Below are positions 44,049 through 51,711 of a stretch of 64,000 bases of DNA, piece after piece. Position 1 is the first letter of the stretch. Every line of letters starts with the position of its first letter. The stretch lies in NCBI RefSeq assembly GCF_017874715.1, contig NZ_JAGGLR010000013.1:124001-188000 (forward strand), written 5' to 3'. The position numbers were made by a program, and so were the translations under genes. Origin of the DNA: Streptomyces iranensis. GTDB lineage: Bacteria > Actinomycetota > Actinomycetes > Streptomycetales > Streptomycetaceae. Below the pieces are notes generated by a model. The model was given only the letters and a program-made list of their open reading frames with translations, did not search any database and was not told the origin of the DNA.

Positions 44049-44125
44049 CGCGGGGTGGAGCAGCTCGGTAGCTCGCTGGGCTCATAACCCAGAGGTCGCA
44101 GGTTCAAATCCTGTCCCCGCTACCA
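44049..44125 (+). tRNA. Initiator tRNA-fMet (CAU), second copy, CCA encoded
   Basis: Identical to the first copy over the 74-nt body, but followed by CCA, so this copy carries its 3' end in the DNA. C1 opposite U72 and three G-C pairs under the anticodon loop identify an initiator. Confidence 0.96.
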
Positions 44126-44129
44126 TGAC

Positions 44130-44161
44130 GAAGGCCCGGATCCTCCAGGATCCGGGCCTTC
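44130..44161 (+). terminator. Terminator of second tRNA-fMet
   Basis: Near-continuous 15-bp stem GAAGGCCCGGATCCT with its complement. It shares the GGCCCGGATCC core with the terminator of the first copy. Confidence 0.85.
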
Positions 44162-44180
44162 CGTCTGTCCGTCTGTCGCC

Positions 44181-44247
44181 GCCTTACGGTCACGGCCTTA
44201 CGGTCGCGGTCACGGCCTTACGGTCGCGGTCACGGCCTTACGGTCGT
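44181..44247. repeat. 20-bp tandem repeat containing CCTTACGG
   Basis: Two full 20-bp units (44195-44214, 44215-44234) starting GCCTTACGGTCGCGG, flanked by shortened units; four CCTTACGG octamers in 67 bp. It lies between the tRNA terminator and the catR 3' end. Confidence 0.85.
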
Positions 44248-44290
44248 GATCCGCGCCCCGCTCGCGCCGCGCCCCTCGGGCCTCAGGCCC

Positions 44291-44704
44291 TCAGGCCGCG
44301 CAGTTGGGGCACAGCCCCCGGTACGTCACCTCGACCGCGGAGATCGCGAAGCCGTAGCGCTCCTGGGTGGGCAGGTCGGCGAGCAGGTCGCCGGAGGGGT
44401 GGACATCGCGGATCGTGCCGCAGCGCGCGCACACCAGGTGCTGATGGGCGTGATGCGCGTTCGGGTCGTAGCGCTTGGCTCTGCCGTCCGTGCTGACCTC
44501 GATCACCTCGCCGAGCGTGACGAGTTCGCCGAGGGTGTTGTACACGGTCGCGCGGGAGATCTCGGGCAGTCGCTCGGCCGCCAGCGCGTGGACTTCGTCG
44601 GCGGTGTAGTGCACGTGGTCCCCGTCGAGGACCTCGGCGACGACACGCCGCTGCGCCGTCAGCCTCCAGCCGCGTCCCCTGAGCCGTTCCAGCAGGTCAC
44701 TCAT
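44291..44704 (-). CDS. catR: Fur/PerR-family peroxide regulator CatR
   Basis: 137 residues. Winged helix RLTAQRRVVAEVL and RATVYNTLGELVTLGEV; metal-binding HHAHQHLVC; two zinc CxxC pairs (CARC, CPNC). It is divergent from a catalase gene, the arrangement expected for CatR, a peroxide-sensing repressor of catalase in Streptomyces. ATG 44704 has AGGTG 8 nt upstream; ATG 44713 is too close to it. A Per-type operator lies in the shared intergenic region. Confidence 0.92.
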   Translation of the reverse strand: MSDLLERLRGRGWRLTAQRRVVAEVLDGDHVHYTADEVHALAAERLPEISRATVYNTLGELVTLGEVIEVSTDGRAKRYDPNAHHAHQHLVCARCGTIRDVHPSGDLLADLPTQERYGFAISAVEVTYRGLCPNCAA

Positions 44705-44787
44705 GCCATTCACCTATCAGTCAGATAAGGACAAGGGTAGCAGCGGACGAGTCCTTGACCAGATCGGGTACGAGTCTCAAAACCTTC

Positions 44788-44815
44788 TTGACTTAGACAA
44801 TGTCCAATGTAGGAT
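44788..44815 (+). promoter_or_regulatory. catA promoter with CatR operator
   Basis: TTGACT (44788-44793), 16 bp, TAGGAT (44810-44815). The spacer is filled by a 7-1-7 inverted repeat TTAGACA-A-TGTCCAA (44793-44807, one mismatch), the form of Fur/PerR boxes, so a bound CatR would block RNA polymerase. Confidence 0.8.
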
Positions 44816-44866
44816 CGAGCCCAGCTCCAGACCAAGGGACAGAATGCGAGTACGCAGGAGGCGCAC

Positions 44867-46333
44867 GTGACGGTCCAGGAAAACATCACTGGTCCGCTGA
44901 CCACGGAGTCCGGGGCTCCGGTGGCGGACAACCAGAACAGCGAGACGGCGGGCGTCGGCGGGCCGGTCCTCATCCAGGACCAGCACCTGATCGAGAAGCT
45001 CGCCCACTTCAACCGCGAGCGGATCCCGGAGCGGATCGTGCACGCGCGGGGCGCCGGCGCGTACGGCACCTTCACCGTGACCGCGGATGTGACGAAGTAC
45101 ACCCGCGCCACGTTCCTCTCCGAGGTCGGCAAGCAGACCGAGACGTTCCTGCGCTTCTCGACGGTCGCCGGCAACCTCGGCTCGGCGGACGCGGTGCGCG
45201 ACCCGCGCGGTTTCGCGCTGAAGTTCTACACCGAGGACGGCAACTACGACCTGGTGGGGAACAACACCCCGGTGTTCTTCATCAAGGACGCCATCAAGTT
45301 CCCCGACTTCATCCACACCCAGAAGCGCGACCCGTACACCGGCTCGCAGGAGGCGGACAACGTCTGGGACTTCTGGGGGCTCTCACCCGAGGCCACCCAC
45401 CAGGTGACCTGGCTGTTCGGCGACCGCGGCATCCCCGCCTCGTACCGCCACATGAACGGCTACGGTTCGCACACCTACCAGTGGAACAACGCCGCGGGCG
45501 AGGTCTTCTGGGTGAAGTACCACTTCAAGACCGACCAGGGCATCAAGAACCTCACCACCGCCGAGGCGGCGGAGACCTCCGGTCTGGACCCGGACAGCCA
45601 CCAGCGCGATCTGCGTGAGGCCATCGAGCGGGGTGACTTCCCGACCTGGACCGTGCAGGTGCAGATCATGCCGGCGGCCGACGCGGCGAACTACCGCTTC
45701 AACCCGTTCGACCTGACCAAGGTCTGGCCGCACGAGGACTACCCGCCGATCGAGATCGGCAAGCTGGAGCTCAACCGCAACCCGCGGAACATCTTCGCCG
45801 AGGTCGAGCAGTCGATCTTCTCGCCCGCCCACTTCGTGCCGGGTATCGGCCCGTCCCCGGACAAGATGCTCCAGGGCCGCCTGTTCGCGTACGGCGACGC
45901 CCACCGCTACCGCGTCGGCATCAACGGCGACCACCTGCCGGTGAACCGTCCGCACGCGGCCGAGGCGCGCACGTACGGCAGGGACGGCTTCATGTACGAC
46001 GGCCGTCACGCGGGCGCCAAGAACTACGAGCCCAACAGCTTCGGCGGCCCGGCCGAGACCGGCCAGGCGCTGTGGCAGCCGTCGCCGGTGTCCGGCCGGA
46101 CCGGGGACCACGAGGCCCCCTCGCACGCCGAGGACGACGACTTCGTCCAGGCGGGCAACCTCTACCGGCTGATGTCGGACGACGAGAAGGAGCGCCTGAT
46201 CGAGAATCTGGCGCAGTTCATCGCCAAGGTCTCCCGCGATGACATCGCACAGCGGGCGATCGGGAACTTCCGCAAGGCGGACGCCGACTACGGCAAGCGG
46301 CTGGAGGCCGCGGTCCAGGCCCTGCGCGGCTGA
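44867..46333 (+). CDS. catA: Monofunctional haem catalase
   Basis: 488 residues, small-subunit catalase. Catalytic His in ERIVHARGAGAYG (about 57), Asn in VGNNTPVFFIKD (about 131), proximal Tyr in GRLFAYGDAHRYR (about 340). It degrades hydrogen peroxide. GTG 44867 follows AGGAGG with 6-nt spacing, an unusually strong site. It is controlled by the CatR-type operator and ends at a strong terminator. Confidence 0.96.
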   Translation: MTVQENITGPLTTESGAPVADNQNSETAGVGGPVLIQDQHLIEKLAHFNRERIPERIVHARGAGAYGTFTVTADVTKYTRATFLSEVGKQTETFLRFSTVAGNLGSADAVRDPRGFALKFYTEDGNYDLVGNNTPVFFIKDAIKFPDFIHTQKRDPYTGSQEADNVWDFWGLSPEATHQVTWLFGDRGIPASYRHMNGYGSHTYQWNNAAGEVFWVKYHFKTDQGIKNLTTAEAAETSGLDPDSHQRDLREAIERGDFPTWTVQVQIMPAADAANYRFNPFDLTKVWPHEDYPPIEIGKLELNRNPRNIFAEVEQSIFSPAHFVPGIGPSPDKMLQGRLFAYGDAHRYRVGINGDHLPVNRPHAAEARTYGRDGFMYDGRHAGAKNYEPNSFGGPAETGQALWQPSPVSGRTGDHEAPSHAEDDDFVQAGNLYRLMSDDEKERLIENLAQFIAKVSRDDIAQRAIGNFRKADADYGKRLEAAVQALRG

Positions 46334-46353
46334 CGGACGCTTGCCGTATCAAC

Positions 46354-46390
46354 CGAAGAGGCCGGACGCCGTTGGGCTCCGGCCTCTTCG
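46354..46390 (+). terminator. catA terminator
   Basis: Perfect 13-bp stem CGAAGAGGCCGGA/TCCGGCCTCTTCG. Confidence 0.88.
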
Positions 46391-46444
46391 TGTGCCGGTT
46401 CATTCGTGTGCCGGTTCAGGTGCCGGGCGCGGTGCGCCAGGCCC

Positions 46445-46843
46445 TTACGCCGGTACGGGCTGGGGCGCCGGGGCCCAGCAGCGGATGATGTCGCGCACGG
46501 ACACCACCCCGACCGGGTCGCCCGCGTCGAGGACGATCAGATGGCGGAAGCCGCCCTGGGACATCGCGCGGGCCGCCTCGTCCAGCGTCCACCCGGGGGC
46601 GGCGAAGACGACATCGGCGGTGGTGTGGTCGTGTGCGGTCTCCTGGTCGGGGTCCTGGCCCGCCCCCAGGGAGTTGAGGATGTCGCGCTCGGTGAGAATC
46701 CCCAGGCCGCTGGTGTCGGGATCGAGCACGATGGCCGATCCCACCCGGCGGGCCGACATCAGCCCGGCGGCCTGGCGGAGCGTGTGCGCGGGGCCGATGG
46801 TGAGGACCACCGAGCTCATGGCGTCACGGACGTGCATGGGCAT
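46445..46843 (-). CDS. Two-CBS-domain protein
   Basis: 132 residues, two tandem CBS motifs (VRDAMSS...GILTERDIL and DHTTADVVF...VGVVSVRDII), a stand-alone Bateman module that should bind adenosine nucleotides. Small CBS proteins of this kind are often in dormancy or hypoxia regulons. ATG 46843 was chosen since AAGGAGG lies 11 nt upstream; a start at 46855 would use bases of that site. Upstream are paired 17-bp direct repeats (separate entry). Confidence 0.85.
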   Translation of the reverse strand: MPMHVRDAMSSVVLTIGPAHTLRQAAGLMSARRVGSAIVLDPDTSGLGILTERDILNSLGAGQDPDQETAHDHTTADVVFAAPGWTLDEAARAMSQGGFRHLIVLDAGDPVGVVSVRDIIRCWAPAPQPVPA

Positions 46844-46888
46844 GGATGGAGCCACCTCCTTGGTGAATCCCAGATCCCATTAGAGAAA

Positions 46889-46929
46889 GGATTCACAAGT
46901 TCACAAGGTCCTGGATTCTCATGTTCACA
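46889..46929 (-). promoter_or_regulatory. Paired direct repeats upstream of the CBS gene
   Basis: GGATTCACAAGTTCACA (46889-46905) and GGATTCTCATGTTCACA (46913-46929): 15 of 17 identical, 24 bp apart. Read leftward, TTGTGA and TCTAAT/TAATGG promoter-like hexamers overlap and follow the nearer copy. This looks like a two-site activator or repressor target. Confidence 0.6.
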
Positions 46930-47026
46930 TGCCTTGGTGGGTCCAACAAGGGCGCGCGGAAGCCGATCTGCCGCTGAGCGCGCCCCGCGCTCCGGTTCAT
47001 GCTCCGGCCAGCGCCCGGAACGCCCT

Positions 47027-47821
47027 TCAGGACCGCAGGTAGTCCAGCATCACCCCGTGCAGCAGCCCATTGGACGCCGCCGCGTCGCCGCTGTTCGGGC
47101 CCGGTACGCCGTCGAGTCCGGTGAAGCGGCCGCCCGCCTCCTGGACGATCACCGCGTTGGCCGCCATGTCCCACAGCGACAATTCCGGTTCGGCGCAGAT
47201 GTCCACCGAGCCCTCGGCCACCATCATGTACGGCCAGAAGTCGCCGTAGCCACGGGTGCGCCAGCAGGCGCGGGTCAGGTCGAGGAAGCCGTTCAGCCTG
47301 CCGCGCTCCTCCCAGCCGCTGAGCGAGGAGTACGCGAACGAGGCGTCGGAGAGGTTGCTCACCCTGGAGACCGCGAGCCGGCTCGCGGAGGACAGGCTGC
47401 GCCCGGTGTACGCCCCGAGCCCCTCGGCGGCCCACCAGCGCCGTCCCAGCGCCGGTGCGGAGACCGTCCCGACCACCGGCCGGTCGCCGCCCTCACCGCG
47501 CTCCATGAGGGCGATCAGGGTGGCCCAGACCGGGACCCCGCGCACATAGTTCTTGGTGCCGTCGATCGGGTCGATCACCCAGCGCCGCGGACCGCTGCCC
47601 TCGCTGCCGAACTCCTCGCCGAGAACCGCGTCGCGCGGCCGGGCGCGCTGGAGCGAGGTGCGGATCAGTTCCTCGGCCGCCTTGTCGGCCTCGCTCACCG
47701 GCGTCATATCGGGTTTTGTCTCGACCTTGAGGTCGAGCGCCTTGAACCGCTCCATGGTGGTCGCGTCGGCGGCATCGGCGAGAACATGGGCGAGACGCAG
47801 GTCATCGTGGTAGTCGGGCAT
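47027..47821 (-). CDS. hisN: Histidinol-phosphatase, inositol-monophosphatase type
   Basis: 264 residues. The IMPase fold has GEEFG, WVIDPIDGTKNYVRG and LSLWDMAANAVIVQEAGG metal-binding motifs. In Streptomyces the hisN product of this family at this locus catalyses the penultimate step of histidine synthesis. The assignment rests on family, length and gene neighbourhood; a plain inositol or fructose-bisphosphate phosphatase cannot be excluded from sequence alone. ATG 47821, divergent from the TetR gene. Confidence 0.83.
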   Translation of the reverse strand: MPDYHDDLRLAHVLADAADATTMERFKALDLKVETKPDMTPVSEADKAAEELIRTSLQRARPRDAVLGEEFGSEGSGPRRWVIDPIDGTKNYVRGVPVWATLIALMERGEGGDRPVVGTVSAPALGRRWWAAEGLGAYTGRSLSSASRLAVSRVSNLSDASFAYSSLSGWEERGRLNGFLDLTRACWRTRGYGDFWPYMMVAEGSVDICAEPELSLWDMAANAVIVQEAGGRFTGLDGVPGPNSGDAAASNGLLHGVMLDYLRS

Positions 47822-47913
47822 GGCCGAACAGTATCGACAGGAAAAGACGCGGAGCTACACGACTCCACAACGACCATGGGACTTCGGCTGGACGGCCCGT
47901 CCGCGCGGGGCTC

Positions 47914-47942
47914 TTGACTTCATCTGGCGGTCCGTCAATTCT
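47914..47942 (+). promoter_or_regulatory. TetR gene promoter with palindromic operator
   Basis: TTGACT (47914-47919), 17 bp, AATTCT (47937-47942). TGGCGG-T-CCGTCA (47925-47937, one mismatch) fills the spacer, a common form of TetR self-operator. Confidence 0.65.
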
Positions 47943-47961
47943 GTCGGGCACATGCCGGGCC

Positions 47962-48002
47962 GGGAGGCGACGATGCCCGCTCTGGGAGGCGACGATGCCC
48001 GC
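47962..48002 (+). repeat. Duplicated ribosome-binding site and start codon
   Basis: A 19-bp block with GGGAGGCGACGATGCCCGC occurs at 47962-47980 and 47984-48002, 22 bp apart. The second ATG (47995) starts the TetR protein; the first (47973) opens a 12-codon frame in another phase that ends at 48011 inside the gene. Confidence 0.8.
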
Positions 48003-48582
48003 AGCGCGTGAATCCTTACTCGACGCGGCCTTCGCCGCGCTCGGGCGCGGTCCGTGGCCGAGGGTGAAGATGTCCGAGGTCGCGGCGGCGGCCGGGGTCT
48101 CCCGGCAGACCCTCTACAACGAGTTCGGCAGCAAGGACGGCCTCGCCCGCGCTCTGGTGCGGCGCGAGGCCGACGCGTATCTGTGCGGGGTCGAGCGGGC
48201 GCTGTCCGGGGTGTCCGGCGCGGCGGCCCCCAGGGAGCGGCTGGCCGCCGCGGCGGTGTGGACGGTCCGCTCGGCGGCCGAGAACCCGCTGGTGCGGGCG
48301 GTGCTCACGGGCTGCTGGAACGAGCGGCTGCCGACGTCCGTAAGGACGTCCGTAAGGACGACACCGCCGGGGGCGCCGGAGCCGGAGCCGCTGCCCGCGC
48401 CCGGCGAGCTGATCGGCGAGGCGCGGGACCGCGCGGTGCGGCTGCTGGAGGGCGACTGGCCGCCTGGCGCGGTCGAGCTGCCGCTGGCCTGCGAGGCGGT
48501 CGCCAGGCTGGCCCTGTCGTACGTGGTGGCGCCCGCCCCGGCGGCGGACGTGGCCCGTATGGTGCGCACCGTGCTGGCCTGA
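47995..48582 (+). CDS. TetR-family transcriptional regulator
   Basis: 195 residues. N-terminal helix-turn-helix (MSEVAAAAGVSRQTLYNEFGSKDGLARAL, about 21-50); the C-terminal ligand domain is Ala/Leu-rich with an insert at about 113-130 encoded in part by a duplicated 12-bp unit (48336-48359). It is convergent with the SMR transporter gene, a usual regulator-target pairing. Start chosen by GGGAGG 6 nt upstream. Probably represses itself through the operator at 47925. Confidence 0.88.
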   Translation: MPAARESLLDAAFAALGRGPWPRVKMSEVAAAAGVSRQTLYNEFGSKDGLARALVRREADAYLCGVERALSGVSGAAAPRERLAAAAVWTVRSAAENPLVRAVLTGCWNERLPTSVRTSVRTTPPGAPEPEPLPAPGELIGEARDRAVRLLEGDWPPGAVELPLACEAVARLALSYVVAPAPAADVARMVRTVLA

Positions 48583-48602
48583 GCCGGCCCGGGGGGCGGG
48601 TC

Positions 48603-48926
48603 TCAGTGGGCCGAGCCGGAGAGCTGGAGCCCTATCACGCCGACGACCACCAGCGAGATGGAGATGATCTTGAGCGTGGAGACGAGGTCACCGAGGAAGA
48701 CCATGCCGTAGATCGCGGTCCCGGCGGCCCCGATCCCTGTCCACACCGCGTACGCGGGCCCCACGTCGAGCTTCTTCAGCGACAGCGTCAGCAGCCCGAA
48801 GCTGCCGAGTGCGAACGCGCAGAAGGCGACCGTCGGCCAGAGGCGGGTGAAGCCGTGCGAGAGCTTGAGGCAGACGGCGAAGCCGGTTTCGAGTAGCCCG
48901 GCGACCACGACCAGCAGCCACGCCAT
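48603..48926 (-). CDS. Small multidrug resistance (SMR) transporter
   Basis: 107 residues, four transmembrane helices, with the membrane Glu in LLETGFAVCLKLS (residue 13) and PAYAVWTGIGAAGTA that define SMR proteins. The LKLSHGF segment after the Glu fits the SugE/Gdx guanidinium exporter side better than EmrE, but substrate is not certain. ATG 48926 has GAGG 8 nt upstream. Tandem 18-bp repeats lie at its predicted transcription start. Confidence 0.88.
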   Translation of the reverse strand: MAWLLVVVAGLLETGFAVCLKLSHGFTRLWPTVAFCAFALGSFGLLTLSLKKLDVGPAYAVWTGIGAAGTAIYGMVFLGDLVSTLKIISISLVVVGVIGLQLSGSAH

Positions 48927-48977
48927 AGAGATGCCCTCCCGTGCCGCCGTGGGCTGCCGTCGCCCGGGGCATCCCCG

Positions 48978-49023
48978 GTCGCCTGGATTGCCTGAGTCGC
49001 CTCGATTGCTTGATGCGATTATC
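48978..49023 (-). promoter_or_regulatory. SMR promoter region with tandem 18-bp repeat
   Basis: Read leftward, GATAAT (49023-49018) is a near-perfect -10 with no good -35. Two tandem 18-bp units (48978-48995 and 48996-49013, 16 of 18 identical; GTCGCCT..GATTGC.TGA on the + strand) start at the predicted +1. They are a plausible regulator site, different from the TetR self-operator. Confidence 0.55.
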
Positions 49024-49063
49024 CATTTACCGCCCGGATGGAGCGGCAAACACGCCCCCAGGG

Positions 49064-49197
49064 GGTGTCCGGCGGATCTTGCCGTCTGCGGCGGGCTGCT
49101 CCCCTCCCCGCCCCTTCCCACAACTGGGGTTCCGCCCCCAGGCTCCGGGGTCTGGGGCGAGGCCCCGGTTACGGGAAGGGGCGGGGAGGGGAAAGAC
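49064..49197. repeat. Dispersed palindromic element, unexpanded copy
   Basis: Outer arms CCCCTCCCCGCCCCTTCCC (49101-49119) and its exact complement (49173-49191) enclose ACTGGGG...CCCC hairpins. About 70 bp of left flank and the right arm match the element at 60161-60795. It abuts the rsgA stop codon, so it probably also terminates the aroA-rsgA transcript. Confidence 0.85.
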
Positions 49198-50205
49198 CTA
49201 GTCGCCCTCCCGCCGCTCGCGGGTGGCCAGCAGCCGCCGCAGGGAGTAGAGCCGGGCCGGTTCGGCGTGGCCGTCGGCCACCCACTGGTCCAGCGCGCAG
49301 TCCGGCTCGTCGTGGCTGCAGGCGCGCGGGCAGCCCTCGGTGCCCGGCTCCAGGTCCGGGAAGGCGTGGATGACCCGCGCCGGGTCCACGTGGTGCAGCC
49401 CGAAGGACCGCACGCCCGGGGTGTCGATCGCCCACCCCTTGGCGTCCGGCAGGGGCAGCGCGAGCGCGGAGGTGGTGGTGTGGCGGCCGCGGCCGGTGAC
49501 CGCGTTCACCCGGCCGGTGGCCCGCTGGCGGTCCGGGACCAGCGCGTTCACCAGCGTCGTCTTGCCCACGCCCGAGTGGCCCACGAAGACGGTGATCCGG
49601 TCGGTCAGCCGCTCCCGCACCCGGTCGGCGGCGTCGCCGTCGGCCAGCTCGTCGCGGCTGGTGACGACATAGGGGACGCCGAGCGCCTCATAGGTCTTCA
49701 GCATGTCGTCGGCGGGCGCCAGATCCGACTTGGTGAGGACGAGCAACGGCTCCAGGCCCGCGTCGAAGGCGGCCACCAGGCACCGGTCGATCAGCCGCGG
49801 GCGCGGCTCCGGATCGGCCAGGGCGGTCACGATCGCGAGCTGGTCGGCGTTGGCGACCACCACCCGCTCGTACGGGTCGTCGTCGTCGGCGGTGCGGCGC
49901 AGGACGGAGGAGCGCTCCTCGACCCGGACGATCCGGGCGAGCGTGTCCTTGTCGCCGGAGAGGTCCCCGACGACCGCGACCCGGTCGCCGACCACGACGC
50001 CCTTACGGCCGAGCTCGCGCGCCTTCATGGCGGTGATGGTGCGGTCCTCGACCAGGACCGTGAGCCGGCCGCGGTCGATCGTGAGTACGAATCCCTCGGC
50101 GGCGTCCTCGTGTTTGGGGCGGATGTGGGTGCGCGGCCGGTTGCCCTTGCGGTTGGGGCGGATCCGAACGTCGTCCTCGTCGGTGTGCTTGCCGTAGCGG
50201 CGCAT
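49198..50205 (-). CDS. rsgA: Ribosome small-subunit-dependent GTPase RsgA
   Basis: 335 residues. N-terminal OB fold (about 35-105), then a circularly permuted GTPase: TKSDLAP (G4) precedes GHSGVGKTTL (G1) and DTPGVRSFG (G3). A C-terminal zinc knuckle has CPRACSHDEPDC. It matures the 30S subunit. It follows aroA by 12 bp on the same strand, so the two are an operon. Confidence 0.95.
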   Translation of the reverse strand: MRRYGKHTDEDDVRIRPNRKGNRPRTHIRPKHEDAAEGFVLTIDRGRLTVLVEDRTITAMKARELGRKGVVVGDRVAVVGDLSGDKDTLARIVRVEERSSVLRRTADDDDPYERVVVANADQLAIVTALADPEPRPRLIDRCLVAAFDAGLEPLLVLTKSDLAPADDMLKTYEALGVPYVVTSRDELADGDAADRVRERLTDRITVFVGHSGVGKTTLVNALVPDRQRATGRVNAVTGRGRHTTTSALALPLPDAKGWAIDTPGVRSFGLHHVDPARVIHAFPDLEPGTEGCPRACSHDEPDCALDQWVADGHAEPARLYSLRRLLATRERREGD

Positions 50206-50217
50206 GAGTCCAGGCTC

Positions 50218-51594
50218 TCAGGATCTCCGCGCCGAGGTCGTCGTCGCGTCGAGCATGCCGGTCCACAGACCGGGGAAGTCGGGGAGGGTCTTGGCGGTGG
50301 TCGCCACGTTCTCGACCAGCACGCCGTCGACGGCCAGGCCGAGGACGGCGGCGGCGGTGGCCAGCCGGTGGTCCTCGTAGGTGTGGAAGATCCCGCCGTG
50401 CAGCGGGCGCGGGCGGATCCGCAGGCCGTCCTCGGTCTCGGTGACGTCCCCGCCCAGCTCGTTGATCTCCCTGGCGAGGGCGGCGAGCCGGTCGGTCTCG
50501 TGGAGCCGCAGATGCGCGATGCCGCGCAGCATCGACTCGGAGTCGGCCAGCGCGGCGACCGCCGCGATCACCGGGGTGAGCTCGCCGACCTCGTGCAGAT
50601 CGGCGTCGATCCCGGTGATCCGGCCCGTTCCGGTGAAGGTCAGACCGGTGTCGGTGAGCTCGCAGGAACCGCCCATCTCGGTGAAGATCCGGCGCAGTTC
50701 GTCCCCGGGCTGGGTGGTGCGCGCCGGCCAGTCCGGGATGGTCACCCGGCCGCCGGTGACCAGGGCGGCGGCCAGGAACGGCGCCGCGTTGGACAGATCG
50801 GGCTCGACGACCAGGTCGCGGCCGAGCAGCGCGCTAGGCGCCACCCGCCAGACGCCCCGCTCGCCGCCCGCCTCCGGGGTGTCCACCCGGGCGCCCGCCG
50901 CGCGCAGCATGTCCACGGTCATCCGGATGTGCGGCAGGGAGGGCAGCGCGGCGCCGATGTGACGCACCTCGACGCCCTGGTTGAAGCGCGGCGCGGACAG
51001 CAGCAGCGCGCTCACGAACTGGGAGGACGACGAGGCGTCGACGCGGACCGGGCCGCCGTCCAGCGCCCCGCCGCCGTGCACGGTCATCGGCAGCGCGCCG
51101 CGGCTGTCGTCGTCGATGCGGGCGCCCAGGGTGCGCAGCGCGTCGATCACGCCGTGCAGCGGGCGCTCGTGGGAGCGGGGGTCGCCGTCGAAGTGGACGG
51201 GGCCGTCGGCCAGGGCGGCGACCGGCGGCAGGAAGCGCATCACGGTGCCGGCGTTGCCGACGTCGATGGTGGCCGGGCCGTGCAGCCCCGCCGGGATGAC
51301 CCGCCACGCCTCTCCGCCGCCGGAGGGGCCGCTGGAGCCGAGGGCGCCGTCGGACACCGTCTCCTCGATGCCGACGCCCATGGCGCGCAGGGCGGCGGCC
51401 ATCAGGAGCGTGTCGCGGGAGCGGAGCGGGCGGCGCAGCCAGCCGGGTTCGGCGGCGAGCGCGGCCAGGATCAGACCGCGGTTGGTAACCGACTTGGATC
51501 CGGGCACGGTGACGGTCGCGTCGACCGCTCCATCGGCGGTCGGAGCGGGCCAGAGGGCGGTGCAGTCGCCCGGGGAGGTCTCAATGCCGGTCAT
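50218..51594 (-). CDS. aroA: 3-phosphoshikimate 1-carboxyvinyltransferase (EPSP synthase)
   Basis: 458 residues. Motifs: VPGSKSVTNRGLILAAL for phosphoenolpyruvate and shikimate phosphate binding, DVGNAGTVMRF, SSQFVSALLLSAPRF, and the HETDRLAAL segment. Penultimate enzyme of the chorismate pathway. ATG 51594 has no Shine-Dalgarno but lies 7 nt after TAAAGT, suggesting a leaderless message. Upstream in-frame codons to 51663 would include that promoter. It leads the aroA-rsgA operon. Confidence 0.95.
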   Translation of the reverse strand: MTGIETSPGDCTALWPAPTADGAVDATVTVPGSKSVTNRGLILAALAAEPGWLRRPLRSRDTLLMAAALRAMGVGIEETVSDGALGSSGPSGGGEAWRVIPAGLHGPATIDVGNAGTVMRFLPPVAALADGPVHFDGDPRSHERPLHGVIDALRTLGARIDDDSRGALPMTVHGGGALDGGPVRVDASSSSQFVSALLLSAPRFNQGVEVRHIGAALPSLPHIRMTVDMLRAAGARVDTPEAGGERGVWRVAPSALLGRDLVVEPDLSNAAPFLAAALVTGGRVTIPDWPARTTQPGDELRRIFTEMGGSCELTDTGLTFTGTGRITGIDADLHEVGELTPVIAAVAALADSESMLRGIAHLRLHETDRLAALAREINELGGDVTETEDGLRIRPRPLHGGIFHTYEDHRLATAAAVLGLAVDGVLVENVATTAKTLPDFPGLWTGMLDATTTSARRS

Positions 51595-51601
51595 GGGTCT
51601 T

Positions 51602-51628
51602 ACTTTAGTGGTTCGCCCGGAGTGCCAA
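51602..51628 (-). promoter_or_regulatory. Leaderless aroA promoter
   Basis: Read leftward: TTGGCA (51628-51623), 15 bp, TAAAGT (51607-51602), then 7 nt to the ATG at 51594. The spacer is short for SigA, but the -10 is a good TANNNT. Confidence 0.55.
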
Positions 51629-51711
51629 TCTTGATCGAAAGTGGCGAAACCCAGTCGAAACACGGCGCTGCTACGGATGCCGATGGAAGCGCGCCGGGCG
51701 CTCGTACGGGG

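Noticed and set aside
48927..49060. Guanidine riboswitch before the SMR transporter
   Set aside because: Neither the ykkC-type conserved segments nor paired ACGR-loop hairpins of the mini-ykkC class could be found.
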